A stretch of 64,000 bases of DNA from Bacteroidota bacterium (GCA_018266435.1 JAFEAL010000003.1:186001-250000); one strand, 5' to 3'; positions 1 through 9,208 are shown, counted from the first letter of the stretch. The notes: generated by a model from the letters alone, not told the origin. Program-made: numbers and translations.

Positions 1-1058
1 GCTTCAGTCAGGAATTGCATGACTAATTGATTTCTGAGTGAACCCATTACTTTACGCACTCCCACTTCGCGTGCGCGCTCGGCAGATCGGGCTGTTGATA
101 GGTTCATAAAATTGATGCATGCTATAACGAGGATGAGAATAGCAATGAAGATAAGGGCATAAACATGGGTCCGGTTTCCGCCCGGTGTATTGGTGGCTTC
201 TATATTTGTTGGATCTAAATGAATAGAGGTCAAAGGCTGTAGAAAATAACGATAGCCATTGCCAGCTTTTTTGTAATCTTCCCACGATTGTTTCAATTCA
301 CGTTCGATCTGGCCCGAGGCATAGGTGTCAACCATCTTCGAAAATTTTGCTTCCAAATTTTTTGCCGAAGCGCTGGGTTTCAATTTAACGTAAGTGTATG
401 AATCGAATGATATGAAATTTTCCTGCCTGCGGATCTGTGCGCCTGAAACAGAACATACCGCATCAAAACGCATGTGTGAATTTTCAGGCAAATCAGGGAA
501 AACACCAGTCACTTTCAGTTCGCCCAGATCACCGGTCAAAACTTTGCCGAGTGGATCATCATTTCCGAAATACCGCTTCGCAGTAGTTGAGGAAATAATT
601 ACATAGCTGGGCAGTGCCAGTGCTTTTTGTTTGTCGCCTTTTAATAAGCCTACATCAAAAAAATCGAAGAAGGCGGAATCAGCAAAAATAAAATGGCTTT
701 CTTCAACAGACTTTACATTGCCTTCGCTCATTTTGTACTTGACCGTTACATTGTTGCCGGCACCGAACATGAGGAGTGTATTTTCAACTTCCGGGTAGTC
801 GCGCTTTACCACATCGGCATAGGAATGAGGAATGGAGGCATAATATGTGGAGTGGTTAGGGTACTTCCTTTCCAGCACCATTTTATAAATTTGGTCAGCC
901 TGGGGGAAGAACGAATCGTACGACAACTCGAACCGCACGTAAAGAGCAAGAATCAGGCAGGCAGAAATGCTTACGGCCAAGCCTGCAATATTGATAGCGG
1001 TATAAACTTTTTGCTTGAAAAGACTGCGAAGCGCAGTTTTGAGGTAGTTGCGTAGCAT
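1..1058 (-). CDS. ABC transporter permease, MacB/FtsX type (C-terminal part outside window)
   Basis: Reading the minus strand from the ATG at 1058 gives an open frame of about 352 codons that runs off the left edge. The protein starts MLRNYLKTALRSLFKQKVYT and has one transmembrane segment at about residues 20-40. A MacB-like periplasmic core domain follows (about 50-270), then a second membrane segment at about 290-310. It is followed by the motif NFMNLSTARSAERAREVGVR, which is characteristic of the large two-module FtsX permeases of Bacteroidota. These proteins are usually about 800 residues, so more than half is missing. The family works with a LolD/MacB-type ATPase in lipoprotein or small-molecule export from the inner membrane; the substrate cannot be told. 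No ATPase gene is in view, so it may lie outside the window. Confidence 0.9.
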   Translation of the reverse strand, partial: MLRNYLKTALRSLFKQKVYTAINIAGLAVSISACLILALYVRFELSYDSFFPQADQIYKMVLERKYPNHSTYYASIPHSYADVVKRDYPEVENTLLMFGAGNNVTVKYKMSEGNVKSVEESHFIFADSAFFDFFDVGLLKGDKQKALALPSYVIISSTTAKRYFGNDDPLGKVLTGDLGELKVTGVFPDLPENSHMRFDAVCSVSGAQIRRQENFISFDSYTYVKLKPSASAKNLEAKFSKMVDTYASGQIERELKQSWEDYKKAGNGYRYFLQPLTSIHLDPTNIEATNTPGGNRTHVYALIFIAILILVIACINFMNLSTARSAERAREVGVRKVMGSLRNQLVMQFLTE

Positions 1059-1133
1059 ACACAGGGTAAGATAAGGTGGTGAGATCTTTTGTTCTAACCA
1101 ATACTCAAATTACCCAAAAAAGTTGCACAGAAA

Positions 1134-1152
1134 AAGGCTTTTTTTAAGCCTT
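1134..1152 (-). terminator. Rho-independent terminator of htpG
   Basis: Two 7-base arms (1134-1140 and 1146-1152) pair perfectly around a 5-base loop. On the minus strand the stem is followed by a run of T. The stem overlaps the htpG stop codon at 1151-1153. Confidence 0.65.
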
Positions 1153-3040
1153 ACGAAACCATCTCCACGCTTCGTTTGATAAAGTTCGTTAGATCAGCCC
1201 CGGTGAGCATGCTCTGTGAAAGCAAGGCCAGATCATAAGCCTGCTTGGCTAATTTTTGCTTTTGCTCATCTGTTTCAGCTTTCAGAATTTTTTGAACGAG
1301 GGCGTGATTTCCGTTGATGGAAACATTGTACGAGTCGGGCATGTTGCCCATGAAGTTCATGCCACCTCCTCCTGTGCGGGCCATGTCTTTCATCCTGCGC
1401 ATCCACTCGCTCATAGTAATGGTTACCGGAAACCCATCAGGCGAAAGAGATTCTACAGACACCGCCATGTTTTTATTGTTGATGGCCGTTTCAAAAACTG
1501 TTTTTACTTTCTCCTCTTCATCTTTATTCAGAACACTTGCGATCTTTTCTTCCTTCTCAATGAGTTTGTCAATGATTTCGCTGTCCACACGCTTGAGTTG
1601 GGTCTTCTCCAGTTTTTGTTCAAGGTGGCTGATGAAGTGGCTATCCACGATTCCATTCATCAACAACACATCATACGACTTTGCTTTGGCTGACTCAATG
1701 AATGAATGTTGCTTGCCTTCATCGGTAGCATAGAGGTAGATGGTGTTCTTGTCTTTATCAATCTGATTGACTTTTACTTTGTCTTCGTATTCTTTCAGTG
1801 TGAAATACCGGCCCTCCACATTCTTTAATAACGAGAACTCTTTTGCTTTTTCATAAAACTTTTCATCGCTGATCATACCATAGCGCACAAACACGCTGAT
1901 GTCATCCCATTTCTTTTCAAATTCTTTGCGATCGCGGATAAACATATCTACCAGCTTGTCGGCTACTTTTTTGGTGATGTGCGAACTGATTTTTTTTACG
2001 TTTGCATCACTTTGCAGATAACTGCGGCTTACATTAAGCGGAATATCGGGCGAATCCAACACTCCGTGCAGCAACATTAAAAAATCGGGCACTACATCTT
2101 TTACTTCATCGGTGATGAACACCTGGCGCGAGTAGAGTTGAATTTTATTGCGGTTGATTTCAAAATCGTTTTTGATTTTAGGAAAGTATAAAACTCCCGT
2201 AAGGTTGAACGGATAATCCACATTCAAGTGAATCCAAAACAAAGGGTCTTCGGTGAAGGGGTAGAGCTCTTTGTAAAATGCGAGGTAATCTTCGTCTTTC
2301 AGCTCACTGGGTGCCTTTGCCCAGATCGGATTGGGGTTGTTGATGATCCGGTCTTTGGTAATGGTTTTATACGTTGGTTTGTTATCCTTATCAACCCCAT
2401 CTTCTACGCTTTCATCTTTTGTTCCGAATTTGATTTCAACGGGAAGGAACTTGCAGTATTTTTCTAAAATGCCTTTGATGCGCCATTCGTCCAGAAATTC
2501 TTCTGAGTCTTTGTTGATGTGCAGGATTACATCGGTGCCTCGCGTTTCTTTTTTTGCTTCTGTCAGTTCAAATTCGGTTGAGCCATCGCACGCCCATCGT
2601 GCGGCTTCAGTACCTTCTTGGTAGGATTTGGAAATAACCTCTACTTTATCAGCAACCATGAAGGCGGAATAAAACCCGAGCCCGAATTTTCCGATGATGT
2701 CTTTGGCATCGGCTTTGTCTTTAAATTTTTCAACGAACTCGGCTGCACCGGAAAACGCAATCTGGTTGATGTATTTTTTTATTTCCTCGGCCGTCATGCC
2801 CAGGCCTTTGTCAGAAACAGTGATGGTCTTTTTGTCTTTGTTAAAGCTGACTTCAATCTTTACATCACCGAGGTTGCCCGCGAACTCACCCAATGACGAA
2901 AGCTTCTTTAGTTTCTGGGTAGCGTCTACCGCATTGCTCACCAATTCACGCAAAAATATTTCGTGGTCAGAATAAAGAAATTTTTTGATGATAGGGAAAA
3001 TATTCTCAGTATGGATGGAGATGGTGCCTTTTTCTTGCAT
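1151..3040 (-). CDS. htpG: Molecular chaperone HtpG (bacterial Hsp90)
   Basis: This 629-residue protein is an ATP-dependent Hsp90-family chaperone of the cytoplasm that helps late folding of client proteins. The N-terminal GHKL ATPase domain is clear: LRELVSNAVDAT (Asn and Glu for ATP/Mg), DKGLGMT and GKFGLGFYSAF. The middle domain includes NVSRSYLQSD, and the C-terminal dimerisation domain ends without an MEEVD tail, as expected for bacteria. The length is normal (about 600-630). It is transcribed alone, between the 3' end of rng and the permease gene, with terminators on both sides. Confidence 0.97.
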   Translation of the reverse strand: MQEKGTISIHTENIFPIIKKFLYSDHEIFLRELVSNAVDATQKLKKLSSLGEFAGNLGDVKIEVSFNKDKKTITVSDKGLGMTAEEIKKYINQIAFSGAAEFVEKFKDKADAKDIIGKFGLGFYSAFMVADKVEVISKSYQEGTEAARWACDGSTEFELTEAKKETRGTDVILHINKDSEEFLDEWRIKGILEKYCKFLPVEIKFGTKDESVEDGVDKDNKPTYKTITKDRIINNPNPIWAKAPSELKDEDYLAFYKELYPFTEDPLFWIHLNVDYPFNLTGVLYFPKIKNDFEINRNKIQLYSRQVFITDEVKDVVPDFLMLLHGVLDSPDIPLNVSRSYLQSDANVKKISSHITKKVADKLVDMFIRDRKEFEKKWDDISVFVRYGMISDEKFYEKAKEFSLLKNVEGRYFTLKEYEDKVKVNQIDKDKNTIYLYATDEGKQHSFIESAKAKSYDVLLMNGIVDSHFISHLEQKLEKTQLKRVDSEIIDKLIEKEEKIASVLNKDEEEKVKTVFETAINNKNMAVSVESLSPDGFPVTITMSEWMRRMKDMARTGGGGMNFMGNMPDSYNVSINGNHALVQKILKAETDEQKQKLAKQAYDLALLSQSMLTGADLTNFIKRSVEMVS

Positions 3041-3116
3041 AACAAATTAGTTTTTTAGCAGCGGGAGGTTTCAAAAATTATTCCAACGAAAAAGAAAATG
3101 ACAGGATGGCAGAAAT

Positions 3117-3144
3117 AATAATGGAGGACATTGCCTCCATTATT
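3117..3144 (-). terminator. Terminator of rng
   Basis: A perfect 11-bp stem (3117-3127 with 3134-3144) and a 6-base loop lie just downstream of the rng stop. They separate it from htpG, which is read in the same direction. The tail on the minus strand is T-rich but interrupted. Confidence 0.65.
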
Positions 3145-3154
3145 TCAATGCACG

Positions 3155-4765
3155 TCAATTTTCAATTGGTTCTGCAACGGTTTCAATCTCTCGTTCTTTC
3201 TCTTTATTCTTCTGCCCCAAATCAATTTCTTCTCCGTCTTTATTCAGAAAATGAAATTCAGTAACTCCCAGCGAACTGTCTTTAACCAACTCAACCCAAC
3301 GTTTGTATTTGAAATACAATTTCATTCGTTTTGAAATAATTCCTTTGGTGTAGTAGGCATACAAAAACGGGTGAAGAGCGAGGGTTAAATGCTTTTCATT
3401 TTGTTTTTCAAATAAATGCTGAATGTGCTGCTCAATTTGATCGGTAACTAAAATGGAAGCGGTAATTTTTCCGGTACCGTTGCAACTGGGGCAAACTTCT
3501 TTGGTAGTAATATTCATCTGCGGGCGCACACGCTCGCGGGTAATCTGCATTAATCCAAACTTGGAGAGCGGCAAAATTGTGTGTTTTGCTTTGTCGCTTT
3601 CCATCTCATCTTTTACGCGCTGGTAGATTTGTTTTTTATTTTCAGGATTGCGCATGTCAATAAAGTCCACCACCACTATTCCGCCCATATCGCGCAGGCG
3701 TAACTGGCGTGCCACTTCGCGTGCAGCTTCTAAGTTAACTGAAAGGGCTGTTGTTTCCTGGTTTTCTTCACGGTTGCTTTTATTGCCGCTGTTTACATCA
3801 ATGACATGTAGTGCTTCGGTGTGTTCAATGATCAGATAGCCGCCTCCGCGCAAACTTACGGTTTGACCAAAGGCTGCTTTGATCTGGCGCTCTACTCCGT
3901 AATGTTCAAAGAGTTTTAGTTTCCCGGTATAAAGTTTTACAATTTTTTCTTTGTCGGGGGCAATTTGATGGATGTACGATTTTATTTCTTCGTACATTTT
4001 CTTGTCGTCCGTCCAAACACTGTCAAAGGATTCGTTCAGTACATCGCGCAAGAGCGATGAGGCTTTGTTCAGTTCGCCAATGACTTTGTCGCGTGGGTTG
4101 GCGCTGATCATGCGCCCGATTCCTTCGTCCCAGGTTTTGACCAGAGTCTTCAGGTCCTTATCCAACTCGGCCACTTCTTTTCCTTCCGCTACGGTGCGGA
4201 TGATGATACCAAAGTTTTCGGGCTTAATGGACTGAATGAGGCGTTGCAGACGCTTGCGCTCTTCACTGCTCGATATCCGTTTTGAAATGCTTACCCCGGA
4301 TGAAAAGGGCACCATTACCAAATATCTTCCGGCAATGGATAACTCACACGAAAGTCGCGGGCCTTTGGTTGAGATCGGTTCTTTTACAACCTGTACCGGA
4401 ATGAGTTGACCTTTAGCAAGCTGCTGGGCGATTTTGCCATGCTTGTCAATGTCTTTTTCCAACTGGAATTTGTCCAGTTTACCTCCGGTGATCTTTTTTC
4501 CCCGGACAAGCTTGGCGAACTTTTGCAAAGAACTGAACTGTGGGCCTAAATCGAGGTAATGGAGAAAGGCATCTTTCTCATATCCAATATCGATAAAAGC
4601 TGCATTCAGACCGGGCACTACTTTTTTTACGGTACCCAGGTAAATATCACCAACTACAAATTTGCTGCCGTCTTGTTCTTCGTGAAATTCGGCTAAGTGC
4701 TTGTCCTTAAGAAGGGCGATGCGACATCCGTTTTGAGTTGCGCTGATGATTAGCTCGTTACTCAA
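3155..4765 (-). CDS. rng: Ribonuclease E/G family endoribonuclease
   Basis: This 536-residue single-strand-specific endoribonuclease acts in rRNA maturation and mRNA decay. An S1 RNA-binding domain occupies about residues 35-125 (GDIYLGTVKKVVPGLNAAFI). The catalytic DNase I-like subdomain has the two metal-binding aspartate motifs HVIDVNSGN and VVVDFIDM, and the zinc-link motif CPSCNGTGK lies near residue 430. The length fits RNase G/short RNase E without the E. coli degradosome scaffold. In many Bacteroidota, rng, an HU gene, mutY, ssb, gldE and gldD lie together, as here. The start MSNELIISATQNG is the family's usual N-terminus. Confidence 0.95.
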   Translation of the reverse strand: MSNELIISATQNGCRIALLKDKHLAEFHEEQDGSKFVVGDIYLGTVKKVVPGLNAAFIDIGYEKDAFLHYLDLGPQFSSLQKFAKLVRGKKITGGKLDKFQLEKDIDKHGKIAQQLAKGQLIPVQVVKEPISTKGPRLSCELSIAGRYLVMVPFSSGVSISKRISSSEERKRLQRLIQSIKPENFGIIIRTVAEGKEVAELDKDLKTLVKTWDEGIGRMISANPRDKVIGELNKASSLLRDVLNESFDSVWTDDKKMYEEIKSYIHQIAPDKEKIVKLYTGKLKLFEHYGVERQIKAAFGQTVSLRGGGYLIIEHTEALHVIDVNSGNKSNREENQETTALSVNLEAAREVARQLRLRDMGGIVVVDFIDMRNPENKKQIYQRVKDEMESDKAKHTILPLSKFGLMQITRERVRPQMNITTKEVCPSCNGTGKITASILVTDQIEQHIQHLFEKQNEKHLTLALHPFLYAYYTKGIISKRMKLYFKYKRWVELVKDSSLGVTEFHFLNKDGEEIDLGQKNKEKEREIETVAEPIEN

Positions 4766-4790
4766 AACAAAAATGTTTAAATGTCTCTAC

Positions 4791-4880
4791 TTATTTTTTC
4801 TTATGTCTGTTTTTTCTCAAACGCTTTTTGCGCTTGTGGGTAGCCATTTTGTGTTTCTTTCTTTTTTTTCCACTGGGCAT
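4791..4880 (-). CDS. COX24/AURKAIP1-domain small basic protein (29 aa)
   Basis: A 29-codon ORF reads MPSGKKRKKHKMATHKRKKR followed by LRKNRHKKK and a stop. Apart from a few residues it is all Lys, Arg and His. It matches the tiny proteins annotated in Bacteroidota as AURKAIP1/COX24 domain-containing. The eukaryotic relative AURKAIP1 is the mitochondrial ribosomal protein mS38, so a ribosome-bound role is likely here; that is inference from the family. It lies between the TPR gene (52 nt upstream on this strand) and rng (25 nt downstream), so it is probably cotranscribed with rng, an rRNA-processing enzyme. It is easily missed by ORF finders because of its length. Confidence 0.85.
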   Translation of the reverse strand: MPSGKKRKKHKMATHKRKKRLRKNRHKKK

Positions 4881-4932
4881 ATTTCTTTTTGGTTTAGTCC
4901 CCATTTTTATTGGGGAGGGTTGAACAATAATT

Positions 4933-5748
4933 TTATTTTAACTCTTTCAGATAAGAATCTGCAGCAGACTGTACGGCAGGGTCGTTATCCATTTTTTTTA
5001 CTTTTTCAAACTGAGCACGCGCTTCGTTTTTGTGGCCGCCATTCAAATAGGCTACACCCAACAAAAGCTGGCCTTGCACGTGTCGGGGGTTTACTTCTAT
5101 CAATTGATTCAGCCAGTCAATTGCTTTGGCATTTTGGCCGGATTGTATCGAAAGCATGCCCATGTTATACAAGGCAAGTTCATTTTTAGGATCCTCCTTA
5201 AGTATTTCTCTTAACTGGCGAATACCCTGCATGGGGCCACCTGTACTCAGATAGGTCATGGCTACTTTTATCCGGGCTTCGTAATTTTTTGGGTTTCCAT
5301 TAATGGCTTTGCCTAGCCAATGCTGAGCCTTTGCTGCTAAATCATTTCGCTTTTGGTCATCCATAGCATACGTATACGCTTCATAAAAACTGTTGCCAGC
5401 TTTTAAAAAACTGAGCGTGTTATTAAAGAACGTTGCGGCTTGCTCACCAAACCATGCTGCACTATCAAACTTTCCGGCTTGTGCGTACAGCGTTTGTAAA
5501 GAATCGGCAAAGATAGCATTTTTTCTATCCGATGAAGTGGCGTAGGCTTTTCGCAATTCTGATATGGCTGAGATTAATTGAGGTGAGGTGGGCTTGTGGT
5601 TAGCCGGTAGATCAGCAGCATGGCCGGTGTGGCCGGTATTAGAAGCAGCTAACTGATTTTCATTTTCTACCACTGACTTAGGGAGCATGAAAATAAGCAC
5701 AACGATAATCGCGCTTACAAGTACCAATATGATCCGGGTCTTTAGCAT
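4933..5748 (-). CDS. Tetratricopeptide repeat protein with N-terminal membrane anchor
   Basis: This 271-residue protein has a transmembrane or signal-anchor segment at about residues 5-23 (IILVLVSAIIVVLIFMLP). A short linker rich in His, Gly and Ala follows, then a TPR array from about residue 60 to the end. Typical TPR positions are seen in NELALYNMGMLSIQSGQNAK and RHVQGQLLLGVAYLNGGHKN. TPR proteins mediate protein-protein contacts, and no enzyme motif is present. It sits in the HU to rng run of minus-strand genes and probably shares transcription with the COX24-type gene and rng. The specific partner is unknown. Confidence 0.85.
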   Translation of the reverse strand: MLKTRIILVLVSAIIVVLIFMLPKSVVENENQLAASNTGHTGHAADLPANHKPTSPQLISAISELRKAYATSSDRKNAIFADSLQTLYAQAGKFDSAAWFGEQAATFFNNTLSFLKAGNSFYEAYTYAMDDQKRNDLAAKAQHWLGKAINGNPKNYEARIKVAMTYLSTGGPMQGIRQLREILKEDPKNELALYNMGMLSIQSGQNAKAIDWLNQLIEVNPRHVQGQLLLGVAYLNGGHKNEARAQFEKVKKMDNDPAVQSAADSYLKELK

Positions 5749-5820
5749 TTAATTGATCAATTATCCATCAGTCAATGTGCAGATAAAAATACGATAGGTC
5801 AGTGACACATTGAAAATCAA

Positions 5821-6129
5821 TTACTCCTTGTTGGTGAGTTGCTTCACTTTTTCGCTGCTCTTGATTTTGTTGATGAAAATTTTAGCGGGCTTGAAACTGG
5901 GAATGTAGTGCTCATCAATTACAATGGCTGTGTTGCGAGAAATGTTCCGTGCTATTTTTTTCTTTCTTTTCTTATTGATAAAACTTCCAAAGCCCCGCAC
6001 ATAGATATTGTGGCCGTTGGCCATGTTGGTTTTTACGATATTAAAAAATGCTTCAACGGATGCGGTAACATCGGCTTTGTCAATTCCTGTTTTTTCTGAA
6101 ATCTGATTGATTACGTCTGCTTTAGTCAT
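5821..6129 (-). CDS. HU/IHF-family DNA-binding protein
   Basis: This is a dimeric nucleoid protein that bends DNA. The 102-residue frame starting MTKADVINQISEKTGIDKAD has the helical dimerisation part (1-45), the beta-arm region with GFGSF near residue 50, and the arm RNISRNTAIVIDEHYIPSFK, followed by a short Lys-rich tail. An in-frame ATG 21 nt upstream (6150) is rejected. It overlaps the -7 promoter element at 6148-6155, and the MTKADV start matches the family. The gene is divergent from mutY. Confidence 0.93.
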   Translation of the reverse strand: MTKADVINQISEKTGIDKADVTASVEAFFNIVKTNMANGHNIYVRGFGSFINKKRKKKIARNISRNTAIVIDEHYIPSFKPAKIFINKIKSSEKVKQLTNKE

Positions 6130-6147
6130 AAAAAAATATTGGGGAGG

Positions 6148-6178
6148 CAAAGTTAGCTTTCAGCACATCAAACGCAAA
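6148..6178 (-). promoter_or_regulatory. Bacteroidota-type promoter of the HU gene
   Basis: On the minus strand, TTTG (6178-6175) is followed after 19 bases by TAACTTTG (6155-6148). This matches the Bacteroidota sigma-ABfr consensus (TTTG, 17-23 bases, TAnnTTTG). Transcription would start about 10-15 bases before the ATG at 6129. Confidence 0.7.
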
Positions 6179-6267
6179 TGAATTTGTTGATTATCACACA
6201 GATGTCTGTAAAGAGTTGCTTCATTCGGTAGAATGATTGCTTTTTTGCAGATTGGAGCGAATAATCC

Positions 6268-7338
6268 ATGAACCTCAAAAATATTTCGACTTCTCTGATA
6301 GATTGGTACAAAGAAAACGCCCGCCTGCTTCCCTGGCGCGAAACGAACGACCCCTATAAAATTTGGATATCTGAGGTAACCCTTCAGCAAACCCGCGTAG
6401 CACAAGGCTTGCCTTATTATGAAAAATTTGTAAACGAATTTCCATCGATTGTTGAGCTGGCAAACGCCCGTGAACAAAAAGTGCTGCGGTTATGGCAAGG
6501 ACTCGGCTATTATTCAAGAGCCAGAAACCTTCACGCCTGCGCAAAGCTTGTAGTCAACAACTATAATGGAGAGTTTCCCCAATCATTCGAAGAGTTGAAA
6601 AAACTTCCGGGTATCGGCCCATATACGGCTGCAGCTATTGCGTCTCTTGCCTTTCGGCAACCGGTGGCCGTGGTTGATGGAAATGTGTTTAGGGTATTAT
6701 CGCGAGTTTTCGGAATAGACAAAGACATTGCCTCGCACCAAGGCAAAAAATTTTTCTTTGAGTTGGCCAATAAACTGATTGATAAAAACCGCCCCGATCT
6801 GTTTAACCAGGCAATGATGGAATTTGGAGCGTTGCATTGCCTTCCGCGAAACCCCAAATGCAGTGAATGCATTTTTTCAAGAGAATGTATAGCTAAACAA
6901 AAAGAGTTACAGCATCAGCTGCCGGTCAAATCAAAGAAAATAAAAGTACAGACGCGGCACTTTTTTTACTTTGTCATTTATCATAAGAATAAAATTTTGA
7001 TGAAGCCAAGGCAAGAAAAAGACATTTGGCGAGGGCTTTATGAGTTTTATTTAATTGAAACAGCCAACATCAAAAATCCTGAATCGGTCATTAAAAAAAA
7101 CATTGGGTTAAGAAAATTTCACTCCCATCGCGTAAGCCAAACGATTACACACATCCTTTCACATCAAAAGCTGAAAGTGAAATTCATAGAAATAACAGCT
7201 AACCCTGAACTAAAAATAAATTCAAATTTGAAGCGGCAAGGATATAAGTGGTTCAGCAAAAAACAAGCGAATGAGTTACCAAAGCCCGCTTTGATCGAGT
7301 TGTACTTTAAAAAAAACCATGATTTGAATTTTTGGTAA
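6268..7338 (+). CDS. mutY: A/G-specific adenine DNA glycosylase
   Basis: MutY removes adenine mispaired with 8-oxoguanine in base excision repair. The protein has 356 residues. WISEVTLQQTRV holds the catalytic Glu (about 36), LPGIGPYTAAAIAS is the helix-hairpin-helix, VDGNVFRVLSR holds the catalytic Asp, and the 4Fe-4S cluster loop has the spacing C-x6-C-x2-C-x5-C (CLPRNPKCSECIFSREC). The C-terminal part (about 220-350) is the NUDIX-like domain that senses 8-oxoguanine. Length is normal. It is divergent from the HU gene, with ssb 60 nt downstream. Confidence 0.97.
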   Translation: MNLKNISTSLIDWYKENARLLPWRETNDPYKIWISEVTLQQTRVAQGLPYYEKFVNEFPSIVELANAREQKVLRLWQGLGYYSRARNLHACAKLVVNNYNGEFPQSFEELKKLPGIGPYTAAAIASLAFRQPVAVVDGNVFRVLSRVFGIDKDIASHQGKKFFFELANKLIDKNRPDLFNQAMMEFGALHCLPRNPKCSECIFSRECIAKQKELQHQLPVKSKKIKVQTRHFFYFVIYHKNKILMKPRQEKDIWRGLYEFYLIETANIKNPESVIKKNIGLRKFHSHRVSQTITHILSHQKLKVKFIEITANPELKINSNLKRQGYKWFSKKQANELPKPALIELYFKKNHDLNFW

Positions 7339-7343
7339 CTTTG
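7336..7343 (+). promoter_or_regulatory. Putative -7 element upstream of ssb
   Basis: TAACTTTG matches TAnnTTTG and starts on the mutY stop codon, 56 nt before the ssb ATG. No convincing -33 element has the right spacing, so this is tentative. Confidence 0.35.
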
Positions 7344-7398
7344 CAATCTGGCTCTTTAAAAAATGAGCCTTTGCATTGAAAAATAAATTCATAACAAT

Positions 7399-7833
7399 AT
7401 GTCTGGAGTAAATAAAGCAATAATCGTTGGCCGCCTGGGTAAAGACCCGGAAGCGAGAACCCTGGAAAGTGGCGCGATGGTGGTGAATTTCACCCTCGCT
7501 ACTTCTGAAGTGTATAAAGACCGTGTAACCGGTGAGCGCAAAGAAACGACCGATTGGCACAATATTGTGCTGTGGCGCGGACTGGCCGAAACAGCCGCCA
7601 AGTACTTGCACAAAGGTGATCAGGTTTATATCGAGGGAAAGATGCGCACGCGCAGTTGGGAAAAAGACGGAGTAACCCGCTACACCACCGAAGTGATTGG
7701 CGACAACATGACACTACTCGGCTCAAAACCCGGAGGAAATAACAGCGGCAGTTATGAAAAAAGTACCTCAACCACACCGGTAGAAGAGTACAAACCAACG
7801 GCTGATAACACCACCGATGACCTGCCGTTTTAA
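7399..7833 (+). CDS. ssb: Single-stranded DNA-binding protein
   Basis: This 144-residue SSB binds single-stranded DNA as a tetramer and recruits replication and repair enzymes. The OB fold covers about residues 1-108 (VNKAIIVGRLGKDPEAR, TDWHNIVLWRGLAETAAKYL). A short Gly/Ser/Thr linker leads to the acidic tip DDLPF, which docks partners such as RecG, encoded a few genes downstream. It lies between mutY and gldE, a common Bacteroidota arrangement. Confidence 0.97.
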   Translation: MSGVNKAIIVGRLGKDPEARTLESGAMVVNFTLATSEVYKDRVTGERKETTDWHNIVLWRGLAETAAKYLHKGDQVYIEGKMRTRSWEKDGVTRYTTEVIGDNMTLLGSKPGGNNSGSYEKSTSTTPVEEYKPTADNTTDDLPF

Positions 7834-7858
7834 CACATGTTTCACGAATTAAGATTAC

Positions 7859-9208
7859 TTGAAAACTGTTTTTTTAATCGAAGCCAATCAATTTTTCTCT
7901 GACCTGTGGGCCACCGGGCCGAATTGGTTTTACGTTTTTAGTTTTTTGGCAATTTTGATTCTGCTGGTGGTGTCGGCTATAATTTCAGCATCAGAGGTGG
8001 CGTTTTTTTCATTGAAGTCTGAGCAGTTGGGAACCTTTCGTAGTGCAGACGAAGCAAACCACAAAAAAATTATTGATTTGCTGAAAAACCCACGGTTGCT
8101 TTTGGCCACCATTTTAATCTGCCATGATTTTGTAAACATTGCGGTTGTTACCATTTCTACTTTTTTAATGTGGGAAATGACTGGCACCCGTAAGCCAACT
8201 GAAACCATTGTAGGTGTTGTCACTTTTGTAGTCACATTTGCTCTTACCTTTTTCAGCGAGATTGTGCCTAAAGTATATGCTACCCAGCATAACCTGAGCG
8301 TGGCGCGAAGAGTTGGTTCTCTTTGGAAGACACTGCAAATCATTTGTCGGCCAATTTCTTGGATGCTGATTAGCATGAGTAAAATTGTAGAGCGAAGAAT
8401 TGAAAAAAAAGGATACAGCACTACGGTGGCTGAGTTGAACCAAGCTCTTGATCTGACTACAGAAAACAGTAACACCACTGAAGAAGAAAAAGATATTCTG
8501 AAAGGAATTGTAAATTTTGGCACCCTCACAGTAAAACAAGTGATGAAATCGCGGGTGGATATTTCGGCTGTAGAAGCAGATCTGGGATTTATCAAGTTGA
8601 TGGAACAAGTTAATAAATCAGGATTCTCCCGCATCCCGGTTTACCGTGAAACCATCGATTCGATTGAAGGAATCCTTTACACAAAAGATTTACTTCCTTA
8701 CCTGGATGAAAAAGAAGATTTCAGGTGGCAAAAATTATTGCGACAAGGATTTTTTGTGCCTGAAACCAAAAAACTTGATTCGCTGCTTAAGGATTTTCAG
8801 GCTAAGCATGTGCACATGGCTATTGTGGTAGACGAATACGGAGGAACCTCAGGACTGATTACACTCGAAGACCTGATTGAAGAAATCATAGGCGACATTC
8901 ATGATGAGTTTGACGAGGTAAACCTTGGCTATAACAAAATTGACGACCGTACCTACGTTTTTGACGGCAAAACATCCATACATGATCTGTGCAAAACACT
9001 TGAGCTTGACCCGTCCTTTTTTGATGAGGTAAAAGGCGATAATGAATCACTCGGTGGGTTGATTTTAGAACTGAATAACAGTATGCCCAAGGCAGGCGAC
9101 CAAATTACGTTTGACCGGTTTCGGTTTACAATACAGAATGTGGATCAAAAACGAATCACCCGTGTGCGAGTAACGGTGCAAGAAGAAGCAGTGAGTAATG
9201 AGGAATAA
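7859..9208 (+). CDS. gldE: Gliding motility-associated protein GldE (CNNM/CorC-type membrane protein)
   Basis: This 449-residue inner membrane protein has an N-terminal CNNM domain with about four hydrophobic segments (residues 20-200; SAIISASEVAFFSLKSEQL is typical). A pair of CBS domains follows (about 215-335; VKQVMKSRVDISAVE, GFSRIPVYRETIDSIEG), then a CorC/HlyC C-terminal domain (about 355-440). The family is related to magnesium/cobalt efflux proteins; in Flavobacterium johnsoniae gldE lies next to gldD and supports gliding. The frame has no ATG near its beginning, so TTG at 7859 is the likely start, 25 nt after ssb. The end overlaps gldD by 11 nt. Confidence 0.9.
   Translation: MKTVFLIEANQFFSDLWATGPNWFYVFSFLAILILLVVSAIISASEVAFFSLKSEQLGTFRSADEANHKKIIDLLKNPRLLLATILICHDFVNIAVVTISTFLMWEMTGTRKPTETIVGVVTFVVTFALTFFSEIVPKVYATQHNLSVARRVGSLWKTLQIICRPISWMLISMSKIVERRIEKKGYSTTVAELNQALDLTTENSNTTEEEKDILKGIVNFGTLTVKQVMKSRVDISAVEADLGFIKLMEQVNKSGFSRIPVYRETIDSIEGILYTKDLLPYLDEKEDFRWQKLLRQGFFVPETKKLDSLLKDFQAKHVHMAIVVDEYGGTSGLITLEDLIEEIIGDIHDEFDEVNLGYNKIDDRTYVFDGKTSIHDLCKTLELDPSFFDEVKGDNESLGGLILELNNSMPKAGDQITFDRFRFTIQNVDQKRITRVRVTVQEEAVSNEE

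Noticed and set aside
52-1101. Several short plus- and minus-strand ORFs in the first kilobase
   Set aside because: They are out-of-frame shadows of the ABC permease gene that runs off the left edge.
6130-6150. Upstream ATG for the HU gene
   Set aside because: It lies on the -7 promoter element, and MTKADV is the family's normal start.
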